From: an uncultured Clostridia bacterium
GTDB taxonomy: Bacteria; Bacillota; Clostridia; Christensenellales; Borkfalkiaceae
NCBI GenBank assembly: GCA_937920115.1
Contig: CALGVF010000192.1
Location: forward strand, 1 to 6,745
Length of the DNA: 6,745 bases
Direction of reading: 5' to 3'
The notes under the pieces were generated by a model that did no database searches, was not told the DNA's origin, and worked only from the letters and a program-made list of their open reading frames with translations. The stretch's first letter is position 1. Every line of letters starts with the position of its first letter. The translations under genes were made by a program, and so were the position numbers. Below, one piece after another: positions 1 to 6,745 of the stretch.

Positions 1-3000
1 ATTTCGCCTTTTCTTCCGCGGTAAGAGCGTTAATCTCGTCCGTGGTGGGAACGGAAATTGCATTGAATTCCCTTACGTTGTCGTCGGCGATCACCTCTGT
101 CTTAGTAACTTTAGAGAAGAATGCGGCAAATATACGATTGTCGAATCCTTTTGCGTTTTCAGGATAACTTACTTCTATTCCGAAGTCTTTTACACCGACC
201 ACGCCGTCTCTGCCGGCGTTGAGTATAAGAGCGACGTAACTATTGAAGTTTGCGTAAGACGTCTGTCCTAACTTTTCGTCCGAGAATATCTTGTATTCGT
301 CGCTATCGATCTTAAATCCGTCAGCCGTTACAACCGAGTTTTCCAAAATCGGAGCGTTGAGAGAACCAAAAATATACTTTTTCGCCGAACAACCGAAGAA
401 CGCTTTATCGCCTATCGACTTAAGTTCGTACGGGAAAGAAATTTCGTTTACGTCTTTGACGTTTTCAAATGCCGAAGCCGCAATCCTTACCGTTCCTTCG
501 GGAATGGTAATCGAACCCGACCTACCCTTCGCCGCAAACGCTACTACTTCCAGACCTGCGTTGACTTTCTTCGTAAGTATGCCGTCTTTGTAATCGAATC
601 TGTTAGCGCTGTCGGTTACGCTGAATTTTCCTATGCCCTTTACAGCCGAGAACGCACCGTCGCCTATTTCAGCGTTTAAGCCGTCTTTGTTTCCGAGTTT
701 TATCGAAATTTCGTCTACGGAAAGAGCGGAACGATAGAACGCATAATCGCCTATACCTTTAAGAACTCTCTCTTTATCTTTGTTTTTCTCCTGATATTTT
801 TCGACTTCGGGTAAAATTTCCTTACCGAACGTCACGCTCGTTACTCCGCTTTCGGCAAACGCGTAATTTCCGACGTTAGTTATGTTATCGAGAGTGAGCG
901 TACGGAGCGATTCGCAACCGTAAAATCCGTATTCGCCTACTTTTTCGAGGTTGGAAAGATTGGTTCCCGCAATTTTTTTACAATTATAGAACGCATATTT
1001 ACCCGCATTTTCAAGAACGGATAAATCGAGTGTGAGAACCTTACAATTTTCAAACGCGTTATCTCCCGCTACTTTGATCGACGTAAACCCGAGATTTGCA
1101 AGCCTTTCGTTGTTTCTGAACGCTCCTTGCGGAATTTCGGTTATAGCCTTCTGCTCGTCCGAAAGAACGACGCTCGTGAGATTTCTCTGATTTGCGAACG
1201 AATACTCGCCGAGAGCGGTGCTGCCCGTACCGAAAGATACGCTTCCGAGTATTCCGTTTCCGTTCAATGCTGCAAATGCGGCGTAACCCATTTCGGTTAT
1301 TTTTCCGAGTTTAACTTCCTGTAAGAACGGACAAGAAGCGAAAGCCATGTCTCCTATAACGGATATATTCGTCGCAGAGAAATCGACTTTCGTAAGTCCG
1401 CTTCTCTCAAACGCTGAATCGCCGATTTCCGTCACGCTATCGTTTACGGTTATCGAGCCGAGTTTTCCGCTCAATCCGTCGGAAGCATGCCCTGCCCCGA
1501 GGAAAGTTTCGTTAGGTATTTTGGTTATCGCGGAAACTGCCGACAAATCTGCGGTTTCAAGAGCGTAGCAATAACTGAATACGCCGACTCCGAGTTTTTC
1601 GAGACTTGCGGGCAACGTTACCGATTTCAAATTCGTACAGCCCGAGAAAGCGTAGTTACCTATTTCTTTAAGCGATCCGCTTTCAAACGTCACTGAAGTA
1701 AGAACGTTATTTCCGGCAAACGCATTTGCCGAAATCACTTCGACGGAAGCAGGAACGTTGAAAGACGAAAGAGTCTGCGACGCTTTGATTATCATCTTTT
1801 TCTCGCTTTCTTTATACCATACTCCGCCGTCATAGGTGAGTCCTGCGTCTCCCTCGATTTCTGTTATCTTACAATTACCGAACGGAGAAAGTTTGGTATC
1901 GTAAGTCATTTTATCGACGTCGTCCGCAGTAAGGTCGGTATACACAAGTTTGTTAAGCGAGGTACAACCGAGGAACATATCTTCGCCGAGATCCGTAAAC
2001 TTACTGAGTTTTACCGTTTTAAGGTTAGTACAACCGTCGAATACGTTATTGCCCGCAACTCTGAGTTCGGTAATATCGATTTCCGTAAGCGAAGTACAAT
2101 CTTTGAAAGCAAAAGCGTTCAAAGTTGTAAGTTTCGCCGCAGAAAGGGAATAGTCCGTTCCTTCGGTAAGTTTCAGAATATCAGCATCTTCTTTTTTGAT
2201 ACCGTTAAGAAGAGTTATATTGTTGAATTTTTTAAGACTCGAACAACCGTCGAATGCGTGTTCGCCGACGCCTATCGAACGAGCGTGCATATCTATAACT
2301 TCGAGTTTCTTACAGTTATAGAACGCATATTTGTAAATATAGTTGAGCGTGTGAGGCAATATAACTCTCTTCAATGCGGTCATATTTGCAAACGCATTCT
2401 GTTGGATTTCGGTACAAGGCGCCGAGATCTCGAGTTCTGTTATATTATTATTATCCTTGAACGCTTCCTCGTAAATATAGTAAACATTAAGAGATTTCGG
2501 AATGGTAACCTTGCCGCCCGCGCCGTGGTATTCTCTGAGATATCCGTTCTGAACGATGAACTCCGCCCCTACGGACAAAGTAGTGCTTGCCGAATAAATC
2601 GTCTGATTTCCGTCTATGAAGAGCGTTGCGGTAATCGTTGCCACGCCTTCTTTTATGGTTTTTACCTGACCGTTCGCGTTGACCGTAGCGACTTCGGGCG
2701 ACGACGTCGTCCATCTGACGTCTATATCGCTGTCATCGTAATACCAAGGTTCGGTCAAAATCGAGAACTGAATACGCTCGTTCTGGTGAACTTCGACGGT
2801 TTTGTTCGTCGGGTCTACCATTGCCCCGCTCTTGTTGGGAATAAGTCCCATAGAGATTCCGCTTACGGACGGAGTTTTCGCGTCGGATTCGACGACGTGA
2901 ACCAAAATCGTATCGAATCCGGTTGCCGTTTCGTCTTTGCCGGCGTAAACTTTAACCAAAGCGTCTCCGACTTTTTTACCGAAAAGTTCGCCGTTATTTA

Positions 3001-6000
3001 CCTCCACAACTCCGCTTGAGTAAGATTTCCAGAAGAGGTTTACGTTTGCCGCATCCGAAGGATTTACCGCTATTTCGAGTTTTGTCGATTCGTTTACGCC
3101 GATAGTAATTTCTTTGGAATAACTTTCGCCGTTAAACCTAGCCCCTTCCGCAGCGTCTTTTCCCGAAGTAATAGTTACAGTGTCGGGATAATTTATAGAA
3201 TCCGCAAAGGTCTGGAATTCGTTTATTCTGTACACTCTCGTGTTGAGGGCGTAGTCGTCAACCTGCAAGTATAAATCTTTGCCGTCGATCGTTTTATTTC
3301 TTACCGCTTCATAGTAGTCGGTAACGTCCAAAGTGACGGTAGTCGTAGAGTTACGGTTGGAATATATCGGCGTAACATTGGAATCGTACAATTTCAACGC
3401 CATTTCGTTATAGTCCGCATAGCAAAGAGCGACCGATTGAGAATACTGATTATCGTAAACGTCGATATCGAGATATACTTTATATCTTATAACGTCCGTC
3501 GCGTCCTTATAGGAATCGAATCTGATTCTGTAATCGTTGATAACGGGCGCTTCCGTATCCACTCTGAACGTAAAATCATAGGAAGTCGTGTACGAATAGT
3601 CGCTCGAATTAAATTGTCTGTCATCGGAGATGGAATCGAGTACGCCTTCCATGTGGAAGAGATATTCTCTGTTATTAGATATGCTTCTTTCGATCGGCGA
3701 CCAATCAACTTCGATAAGCGAACCTCTCGCCGACGAACCGCCTGTGTACGCCTTTCTGACGTTTGTCGTAGTCTTCTGATATACGACTTCACCCGTAATC
3801 GCGTCCGTTATTGTAAAGTTCATAGTTTTCGCACCACGCAGAAGACCTGCATAAATCGCGTAAAGTTGATATATCGTATGATTACTGCTCGTATCGTAAA
3901 TAGAGATAGCCGCTTTATCGGACGAAGAATATATCTTCTTCATATTGTCGGGAATCGTATAGAGATACGAACCGAGAGGAATTATATACTTGCCGTCATA
4001 ATACGAACCGAGAGGTTGCGTAGCGTACATCTGAGCCTTCGGTTTATCCTTATCGGGAATACTGTCGTCCTGTAACTTCTCGGACAATTCGAAATCGGAT
4101 ATATCGAACATCGGCGCGGAATACCAATCGCCGTAAAATCCGAGCCACGGAATATTGAGGTCAACCGAATTTGCGTCGCCCGTAGTATCTTTAAGCAATA
4201 CGAAACCTTCGACGTACATACCGTTTTTGAAACTGTCGTCGATGTATTTTTTCGCCTTATCGTTAAGCGTAATCTTAACCTCAACGTCCCAATCGGCGTT
4301 AGCGCCCAACGTGAACGTATTGCCGTCCAACTTAGTACCGTTTACGGTAAACTCGAACGAACAGTTGCCGTCGAGCATATACGCTCTTTCGGCGACCGTA
4401 AGTTTATCGGACGCAAGCGTTTCGGTCATCGTCTTTGTGTCGAACGTGTAAGTTCTCGGACTCGACGAGAAATTCTTTATGCTGAAATTAAGCGTATAAA
4501 CGCCCGTCTTGTTCTTGTCGTCGCCGACTTCAACTTTCGATTTATCGGAACCCTTGACGTACAAGTATGCTTCCGCTTTCATCGACTTTTCGATATCGGC
4601 AAGTCCCGCACCCTGTTTACGGGGCGAATACGGCGAACCGTAGGTATCGTTAGCGATAGTTGCCGTACTCATAAACAAACGGTTTGCAATCGAAACTTCA
4701 TCCGAAAGCAATTCGTCGTTATCAACGCCGAGTTTAGTCGCATTGTTTTTCACATACTGAATAACAAGACTCATCGCCCCCGCAAGGTTAGGCGTAGCCA
4801 TACTCGTACCGCTGAGTTCTTCCCAACCGTTAGGAACGGCTGAAATAATCTCGCCGCCGTGAGCCGAAATCTCGGGTTTCAATTTAAGGTCGGGAGTGGG
4901 TCCCCAACTCGAAAACTCGGACATAAACGGTCCCGCTATCTGATTTTCGCTTATTGTGAAACTGCCGTTTTTCTGAGTCTTAACAAACACTTCCGCAGCG
5001 TCCATCGTTACCGAGCAGGTAGGAATGGGGTCGTTAAGGTTTCCGAGACTCATACGAATGGTACCCGATACGTTATTGTAAATAACGCATGCGATTGCTC
5101 CTTTCGCTTTCGCTACTCTGACTTTTTCCTCGAACGTAACGTCGCCGCCTCTCTGTACGACCGCAACTTTACCCGCAACGTTTATATTTGCGTAGTTTAC
5201 GGTCTGACCGTATCCGGGAACAACGACGTATTCAAGATTCATAGAACCGTCTTTATTTACCTTATCGGGGCATTTCGCCTTTAATTCTTTGATAAATTCT
5301 TTTTGGTTTCCGTTTCCGTCGGACGCTTCGGTGAAGTAAAGGAACTTATCCTCTCCTCCCACGTTGACTTTTATATATTTCGCCCTTTGACCGTTGATAC
5401 TCGCAACGCTCATTGCCGCAGTATAAGTCGAGGGAGCGCCTACGGTTGCCGAATCGGGATTGCTCGCAAGGTTAGTACCGTAAGTACCGTTATACGCGGA
5501 ACTGTAATCGTTACTTGCCGCAACCATAAGGCTTATGCCGTGACTTCTTACGTTGTCGTAAACGGTCTGCATGTACTCGCTTTCGCACTTGGTAAAGCCT
5601 GCCGAAGAACCCAAACTCATGTTGATAACGTCAACGCCGAGTTTAACACAGTCCTCCAAAGCGCAAAGAATGTCCATAGTCTCCGCGCCGCCGAGACCGC
5701 CGTCTCTGTTTTCGTTATCCGAGAAAACCTTGAATATTGCAAGTTGAGCGTTGGGAGCAACTCCCGTAAAGGTCATCGTATTTCCTTCTTTGTTAAGAAG
5801 TTCGTTGCCGTCCTGATCCTTTATTGTGTCAAGAATTTTGTTGCCGTCGCCGTCCAAAACAAAAGAACCGTCGGCGTTTGTCTTGTATATCGGAGAACCT
5901 GCTATTATACCCGCAACGTGCGTTCCGTGATGCGAATAGGACGGATAAACGTCCGCGTCGTTATCCGCATAGTCGAACGCAAACGGTACTTTCGAGTTAT

Positions 6001-6745
6001 AATAGACGTCGTTTGCCGTTATGTTTTTATTATTCGATCTCGACGTTAAACCGCCTGCCGAAGCCCCGAAAATTCTGTCGTTGACGTCAGATTTCGTAAG
6101 AGCGACGGGGGTTGCGGATTCGTCTGGCATAGTTCTGAACGCCTGATGCGTGGAATCGAGACCCGTATCGAGTACGGCGATAACCATTCCGCTTCCGTCG
6201 TAACCCTTGGAACGCAATTCTTCGCTAACCTTATATATACCGGTATTTTCAACGTTTGCGTTGTTGTCTACCTCTTCGTCCTGAGGAGCGTAATAGTATT
6301 CCGAAACCGCAACTTCTTTTACGCCGTCGATTTTCGCTATATCGGTAAGATATTTAACGTCAACGTTAATAGCAACGCCGTTAGTTACGGTGTTGTACGA
6401 ATATTTGAGTTCGTAAGGTATATTGTTTGCGGTAAGATTGAAAAGGAAGTTTCTCTGTTCCTTTTCGATTTCGTTTACCGCGACCGAGCCTGCGAACGAG
6501 TCCAAAAACTCGTTTATATCGCCGCTGACGTATTTATCGGTCAGACACTCGCCGTCAAGCGTTACTATCACCCATTGTTTTCCCTTTAAATCCGTGTAAT
6601 CTTCGGTCTTTTTGAGGTACTGATCGGAAATGAGCGAGGTAGTATCCGCTTTTTTAAGATCGGTGACTTCTTCGAGCGTTTCTGCGGCGGCGTTAGCCTT
6701 TCCGCCCGACGGGTCGCTTTTCTTCGTAAAAGCAAACGCAACGGA
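1..6745 (-). CDS. Giant secreted S8 subtilase with Ig-like domains and BspA-type leucine-rich repeats (partial at both ends)
   Basis: The minus strand is open in one frame for 2,248 codons (6745 down to 2). It has no start and no stop, so both ends of the gene lie outside the window. The translation resembles cell-envelope subtilases (lactocepin, streptococcal C5a peptidase) fused to a BspA-like LRR region. Domain order by visible residue: probable signal-peptide end 1-25, I9 propeptide 55-153, S8 catalytic domain 167-725 with a PA insert near 503-598, Fn3_5-like domain 735-876, middle region 877-1190, two Ig-like modules 1208-1287 and 1294-1392, LRR array 1395-2135, tail 2136-2248. The triad is Asp193, His273 and Ser648, so the enzyme should be active. 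It is expected to be exported, matured by loss of the propeptide, and to act outside the cell. Family and activity class are well supported; the substrate is unknown. Regulation cannot be judged because the promoter is outside the window. Confidence 0.95.
2..340 (-). other. C-terminal non-LRR tail, continuing past the window
   Basis: Residues 2136-2248 no longer show the AF...C...L repeat. They read as a mixed, charged region with a strand-like FNSYVALILNAG, then EVSYPENAKGFDNRIFAAF. The visible end, VPTTDEINALTAEEKAK, is a helical, Glu/Lys/Ala-rich stretch. I do not recognise a domain. No LPxTG motif, SLH repeat, transmembrane helix or dockerin is visible. A surface anchor would have to lie in the unseen part beyond base 1. 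Confidence 0.6.
341..607 (-). other. BspA-type LRR_5 block C
   Basis: Residues 2047-2135 again begin with a restart linker (FDYKDGILTKKVNAG), followed by GSITIPEGTVRIAASAFEN and GDKAFFGCS. Only two full repeat cores are seen (2092 and 2115), with one Cys at 2119. The last strand runs to KYIFGSLNAPILE, after which the LRR pattern stops. This short block looks like the C-terminal cap of the solenoid. Confidence 0.85.
608..1849 (-). other. BspA-type LRR_5 block B
   Basis: Residues 1633-2046 restart the array with a linker, LTYDGGVWYKESEKKMIIKA, then the strand SFNVPASVEVI and the first AFAG unit. Repeat cores are visible at residues 1675, 1699, 1722, 1747, 1778, 1801, 1823, 1849, 1875, 1897, 1918, 1940, 1962, 2002 and 2031. 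This is the longest block. Several units have longer loops (1753-1762, Gly/Ser-rich; 1974-1997, charged). Conserved Cys is kept in only some units (1703, 1726, 1805, 1901, 1922, 1944). Confidence 0.93.
978..1000 (-). repeat. Copy 1 of a 23-base near-identical direct repeat within the LRR coding region
   Basis: These 23 bases match 2310-2332 with a single difference (base 983 a versus 2315 g), and 984-1000 are 17 bases identical. Both copies encode the LRR core KYAFYNCK. A shorter match, atagaacgcata, is also present at 734-745. The copies are in the same frame and orientation. They probably reflect repeat descent, and they could serve as sites for in-frame recombination. Confidence 0.8.
1850..2563 (-). 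other. BspA-type LRR_5 block A
   Basis: Residues 1395-1632 begin with the entry motif EFIVQNGYLREYHGAGG followed by KVTIPKSL. This is the form in which BspA-like LRR regions usually start. The repeats follow the pattern 'I...AF..C..L..v.lp..l', with the aromatic core at residues 1428, 1451, 1474, 1497, 1546, 1568, 1590 and probably 1621. Cys in the conserved 'NC/GC/DC' position is seen at 1478, 1501, 1550, 1572, 1594 and 1625. One irregular stretch (1505-1545) interrupts the spacing. BspA-family LRRs are known in adhesion and protein binding; the ligand here is unknown. Confidence 0.93.
2310..2332 (-). repeat. Copy 2 of the 23-base LRR-coding direct repeat
   Basis: This is the partner of 978-1000, in LRR block A, encoding KYAFYNCK at residues 1472-1479. 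The two copies lie 1,332 bases apart, which is 444 codons exactly. Recombination between them would therefore keep the reading frame and remove a large part of the LRR array. Confidence 0.8.
2570..2866 (-). other. Ig-like module 2 (BIG2-type)
   Basis: Residues 1294-1392 form a clearer BIG2 module. VEVHQNERIQFSILTEPWYY is the opening strand pair. DVRWTTSSPEVATVNANGQV is the classic 'W.sS.p.vatV...G.v' core. KEGVATITATLFIDG is the closing 'G.atItat' strand. The module contains an extra stretch near residues 1301-1317 (IPNKSGAMVDPTNKTVE) before the first core strand. It stands immediately before the LRR array and probably spaces the LRR surface away from the protease. Confidence 0.85.
2885..3124 (-). 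other. Ig-like module 1 (BIG2-type, divergent)
   Basis: Residues 1208-1287 have the BIG2 outline. A 'I.vgeS..L.i.v.P..a' opening reads ITIGVNESTKLEIAVNPSDA. A tryptophan strand follows (NVNLFWKSYSSGVVEVNNG). The closing 'G.a.v.v....' strand reads KKVGDALVKVYAGKDE and ends DTILVHVVE. Compared with module 2 the 'WsSSnp.vatV' motif is degenerate (WKSYSSGVVEV). Such modules usually act as rigid spacers or weak binding domains in bacterial surface proteins. Confidence 0.7.
3176..4117 (-). other. Middle region resembling the A-domain of cell-envelope proteinases
   Basis: Residues 877-1190 are beta-rich and Tyr/Asp/Ser-rich with no catalytic motif. The first part (877-1061) includes the repeated PLGSY phrase and a VDWSPIE segment. 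It ends in a strand pair leading to FRVDTEAPVINDYRI (from residue 1060). A 'DTEAPxI' entry is common at the start of Ig/Fn3-like domains in surface proteases. The second part (1062-1175) would then be another beta sandwich, with YKVYLDIDVYDNQYSQSVAL and a closing LYLQVDDYALNTRVYRI. The position matches the A region of lactocepin. Exact domain borders cannot be set by eye. Confidence 0.6.
3965..4015 (-). repeat. Two exact 15-base direct repeats 36 bases apart
   Basis: The plus-strand word atacgaaccgagagg occurs at 3965-3979 and again at 4001-4015. On the coding strand it encodes PLGSY twice (residues 911-915 and 923-927), giving a 12-residue period: PLGSYYDGKYII then PLGSY. The remaining codons of the two units differ. 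This is either an old small in-frame duplication or chance reuse of codons for a beta-hairpin motif. Confidence 0.6.
4118..4543 (-). other. Fn3_5-like beta domain after the protease
   Basis: Residues 735-876 look like the first fibronectin-like domain that follows the catalytic domain in C5a peptidase and lactocepin. They begin with a strand pair (GVYTLNFSIKNFSSSPRTY). The 'FTLGANADWDVEVKITL' segment carries the usual strand seen before the 'NGMYVEGFVLLKD' motif. The domain ends in DLNIPWLGFYGDWYSAPMFD, very close to the 'IP..GFYGDW...P..D' signature of cell-envelope proteinases. This domain packs against the catalytic domain in known structures. It is the strongest evidence that this is the cell-envelope type and not a simple secreted subtilisin. 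Confidence 0.85.
4952..5239 (-). other. PA (protease-associated) domain inserted in the S8 domain
   Basis: Residues about 503-598 form a PA-type insert between the oxyanion Asn and the catalytic Ser. Recognisable pieces are the strand NVAGKVAVVQRGG, the helix FEEKVRVAKAKGAIACVIYN, and the later segment DPIPTCSVTMDAAEVFV. These match the 'G KIvlv.RG.. F..K...A..aGA.gviiyN' pattern of PA domains. In lactocepin and C5a peptidase the corresponding insert affects substrate access and specificity. A less conserved stretch, residues 453-502, joins it to the catalytic core and is probably part of the same insertion. Confidence 0.85.
5765..5896 (-). other. Asp/Asn/Gly-rich insert in the S8 domain
   Basis: Residues 284-327 lie between the His block and the GVAPNAQLAIFKVF strand, where compact subtilisins have only a short loop. 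The insert is rich in Asp, Asn, Gly and Lys. It repeats turn-like units: NADGS, DGDGN, DQDGN and KEGN. The DGDGNKILD stretch (residues 298-306) resembles a calcium-binding loop, but it lacks the Gly normally at position 6 of an EF-hand. A surface beta-hairpin with metal-binding potential is plausible but not shown. Related large subtilases often have an extended loop here. Confidence 0.5.
6287..6583 (-). other. Inhibitor I9-type propeptide of the subtilase
   Basis: Residues 55-153 have the layout of a peptidase inhibitor I9 prodomain. A beta strand (KQWVIVTLDGE) comes first. A helical segment follows with a central Phe (FLFNL), then a strand around YELKYSYNTVTNGVAINV. The last part is the typical 'L..I..I.GV..V' helix-strand (YLTDIAKIDGVKEVAVSEY). 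In this family the propeptide helps the catalytic domain fold, blocks the active site, and is removed autocatalytically. Here it sits directly before the mature catalytic domain, as expected. Sequence conservation in I9 domains is low, so the call depends on both the pattern and the position. Confidence 0.75.
6584..6745 (-). other. N-terminal segment: likely end of signal peptide plus linker
   Basis: Residues 1-54 begin with a short hydrophobic run (SVAFAF), followed by a polar, Lys/Gly-rich stretch and an Ala-rich segment (KANAAAE). This would fit the last part of a signal-peptide hydrophobic core and a following cleavage area. The start codon would then lie a few tens of bases beyond base 6745. 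The rest of the segment is charged and looks like a linker before the propeptide. The signal-peptide reading rests partly on the protein being an extracellular-type subtilase, because the positively charged N-region is not visible. Confidence 0.5.

Larger units (their letters stand above)
4571..6247 (-). other. Peptidase S8 (subtilisin-like) catalytic domain
   Basis: Residues 167-725 contain all the hallmark blocks of S8 peptidases. The Asp block is VIAVLDTGLDSTH, with Asp193 at 6167-6169. The His block is SHHGTHVAGIIAG, with His273 at 5927-5929. VDVINMSLGS precedes the substrate-binding region. The oxyanion Asn412 (5510-5512) lies in LMVAASNDY. The Ser block is LSGTSMATPNLAGAM, with Ser648 at 4802-4804. 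The domain closes with KQGAGLADIEKSM, the usual end of the fold. The phrase FSSWGPTPDLKLKPEISAHG just before the Ser block is typical of subtilases that carry a PA insert. With every catalytic residue present it should be an active extracellular endopeptidase. The large spacing between Asn412 and Ser648 is explained by the PA insert. Confidence 0.97.

Noticed and set aside
341..2563. Regularly spaced similar words that could suggest a CRISPR array or DNA satellite
   Set aside because: The similarity is at the protein level (LRR_5 units of about 20-25 residues), with variable spacing and synonymous differences. There are no constant repeats with unique spacers.
2258..3019. 253-codon open frame on the plus strand
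   Set aside because: It runs antisense to the Ig-like/LRR coding region. Its translation is Arg/Val/Tyr-rich without any domain pattern. The minus-strand frame here has clear BIG2 and LRR motifs.
3487..3792. Minus-strand open frames in other phases (also 2487-2714, 3982-4284, 6046-6252)
   Set aside because: They overlap the main frame on the same strand. Their products are Arg/Ser-rich and low in pattern, as expected for frame-shifted reading of this gene.
3437..4075. 212-codon open frame on the plus strand
   Set aside because: It is antisense to the middle region of the protease. Its composition is heavy in Arg, Ile and Val, with no motif and no sign of its own ribosome binding site.
5303..6049. 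248-codon open frame on the plus strand
   Set aside because: It is antisense to the S8 catalytic domain, including the His block and the oxyanion Asn. It has no recognisable family features and is explained by the codon bias of the opposite strand.
4571..6247. Possible inactive (pseudo-protease) subtilase
   Set aside because: Asp193, His273, Asn412 and Ser648 are all present in intact motifs and the frame is unbroken.
1..6745. Internal promoters, terminators or small RNAs
   Set aside because: The entire window is coding sequence. AT-rich words and short T-runs (for example near 970-980 and 2225-2235) fit codons for Lys/Asn/Phe and have no convincing stem or promoter context.

Overview
The whole 6,745-base window lies inside one very large protein-coding gene on the minus strand. 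Reading from base 6745 down to base 2 gives 2,248 consecutive sense codons with no stop. Neither the start nor the stop codon is in the window, so the protein is longer than 2,248 residues. Residue numbers below count from the first visible codon (6745-6743).

The product is a secreted, cell-surface multidomain subtilase of the cell-envelope proteinase type (lactocepin / C5a-peptidase-like, MEROPS S8). From the N-terminus (high coordinates) to the C-terminus (low coordinates) it has: the likely tail of a signal peptide; an I9-type inhibitory propeptide; an S8 catalytic domain with an intact Asp193/His273/Ser648 triad and an inserted PA domain; an Fn3_5-type beta domain ending in the IPWLGFYGDW signature; a long middle region; two Ig-like (BIG2-type) modules; about 25 BspA-type leucine-rich repeats (LRR_5) in three blocks; and a non-LRR tail that runs off the window at base 1.

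The protease half would cut extracellular proteins or peptides. The Ig-like modules look like a spacer, and the LRR half is a plausible binding or adhesion surface that holds the enzyme to a host, microbial or polymer target. The last step is inference. No wall-anchor signal is visible, but it would be expected beyond base 1.

The architecture suggests a Gram-positive Firmicute, most likely an uncultured gut-type Clostridium relative. Codon choice looks the same from protease to LRR half: Arg mainly AGA/CGT, frequent ATA for Ile, and many NCG codons for Ser/Thr/Ala/Pro. TGG is used for Trp and there is no in-frame TGA, which fits the standard code. The organism assignment is tentative. There are no intergenic regions, RNA genes, mobile elements, CRISPR arrays, promoters or terminators that I can support. 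Long open frames on the plus strand and in the other minus frames are antisense or out-of-frame shadows of this gene.
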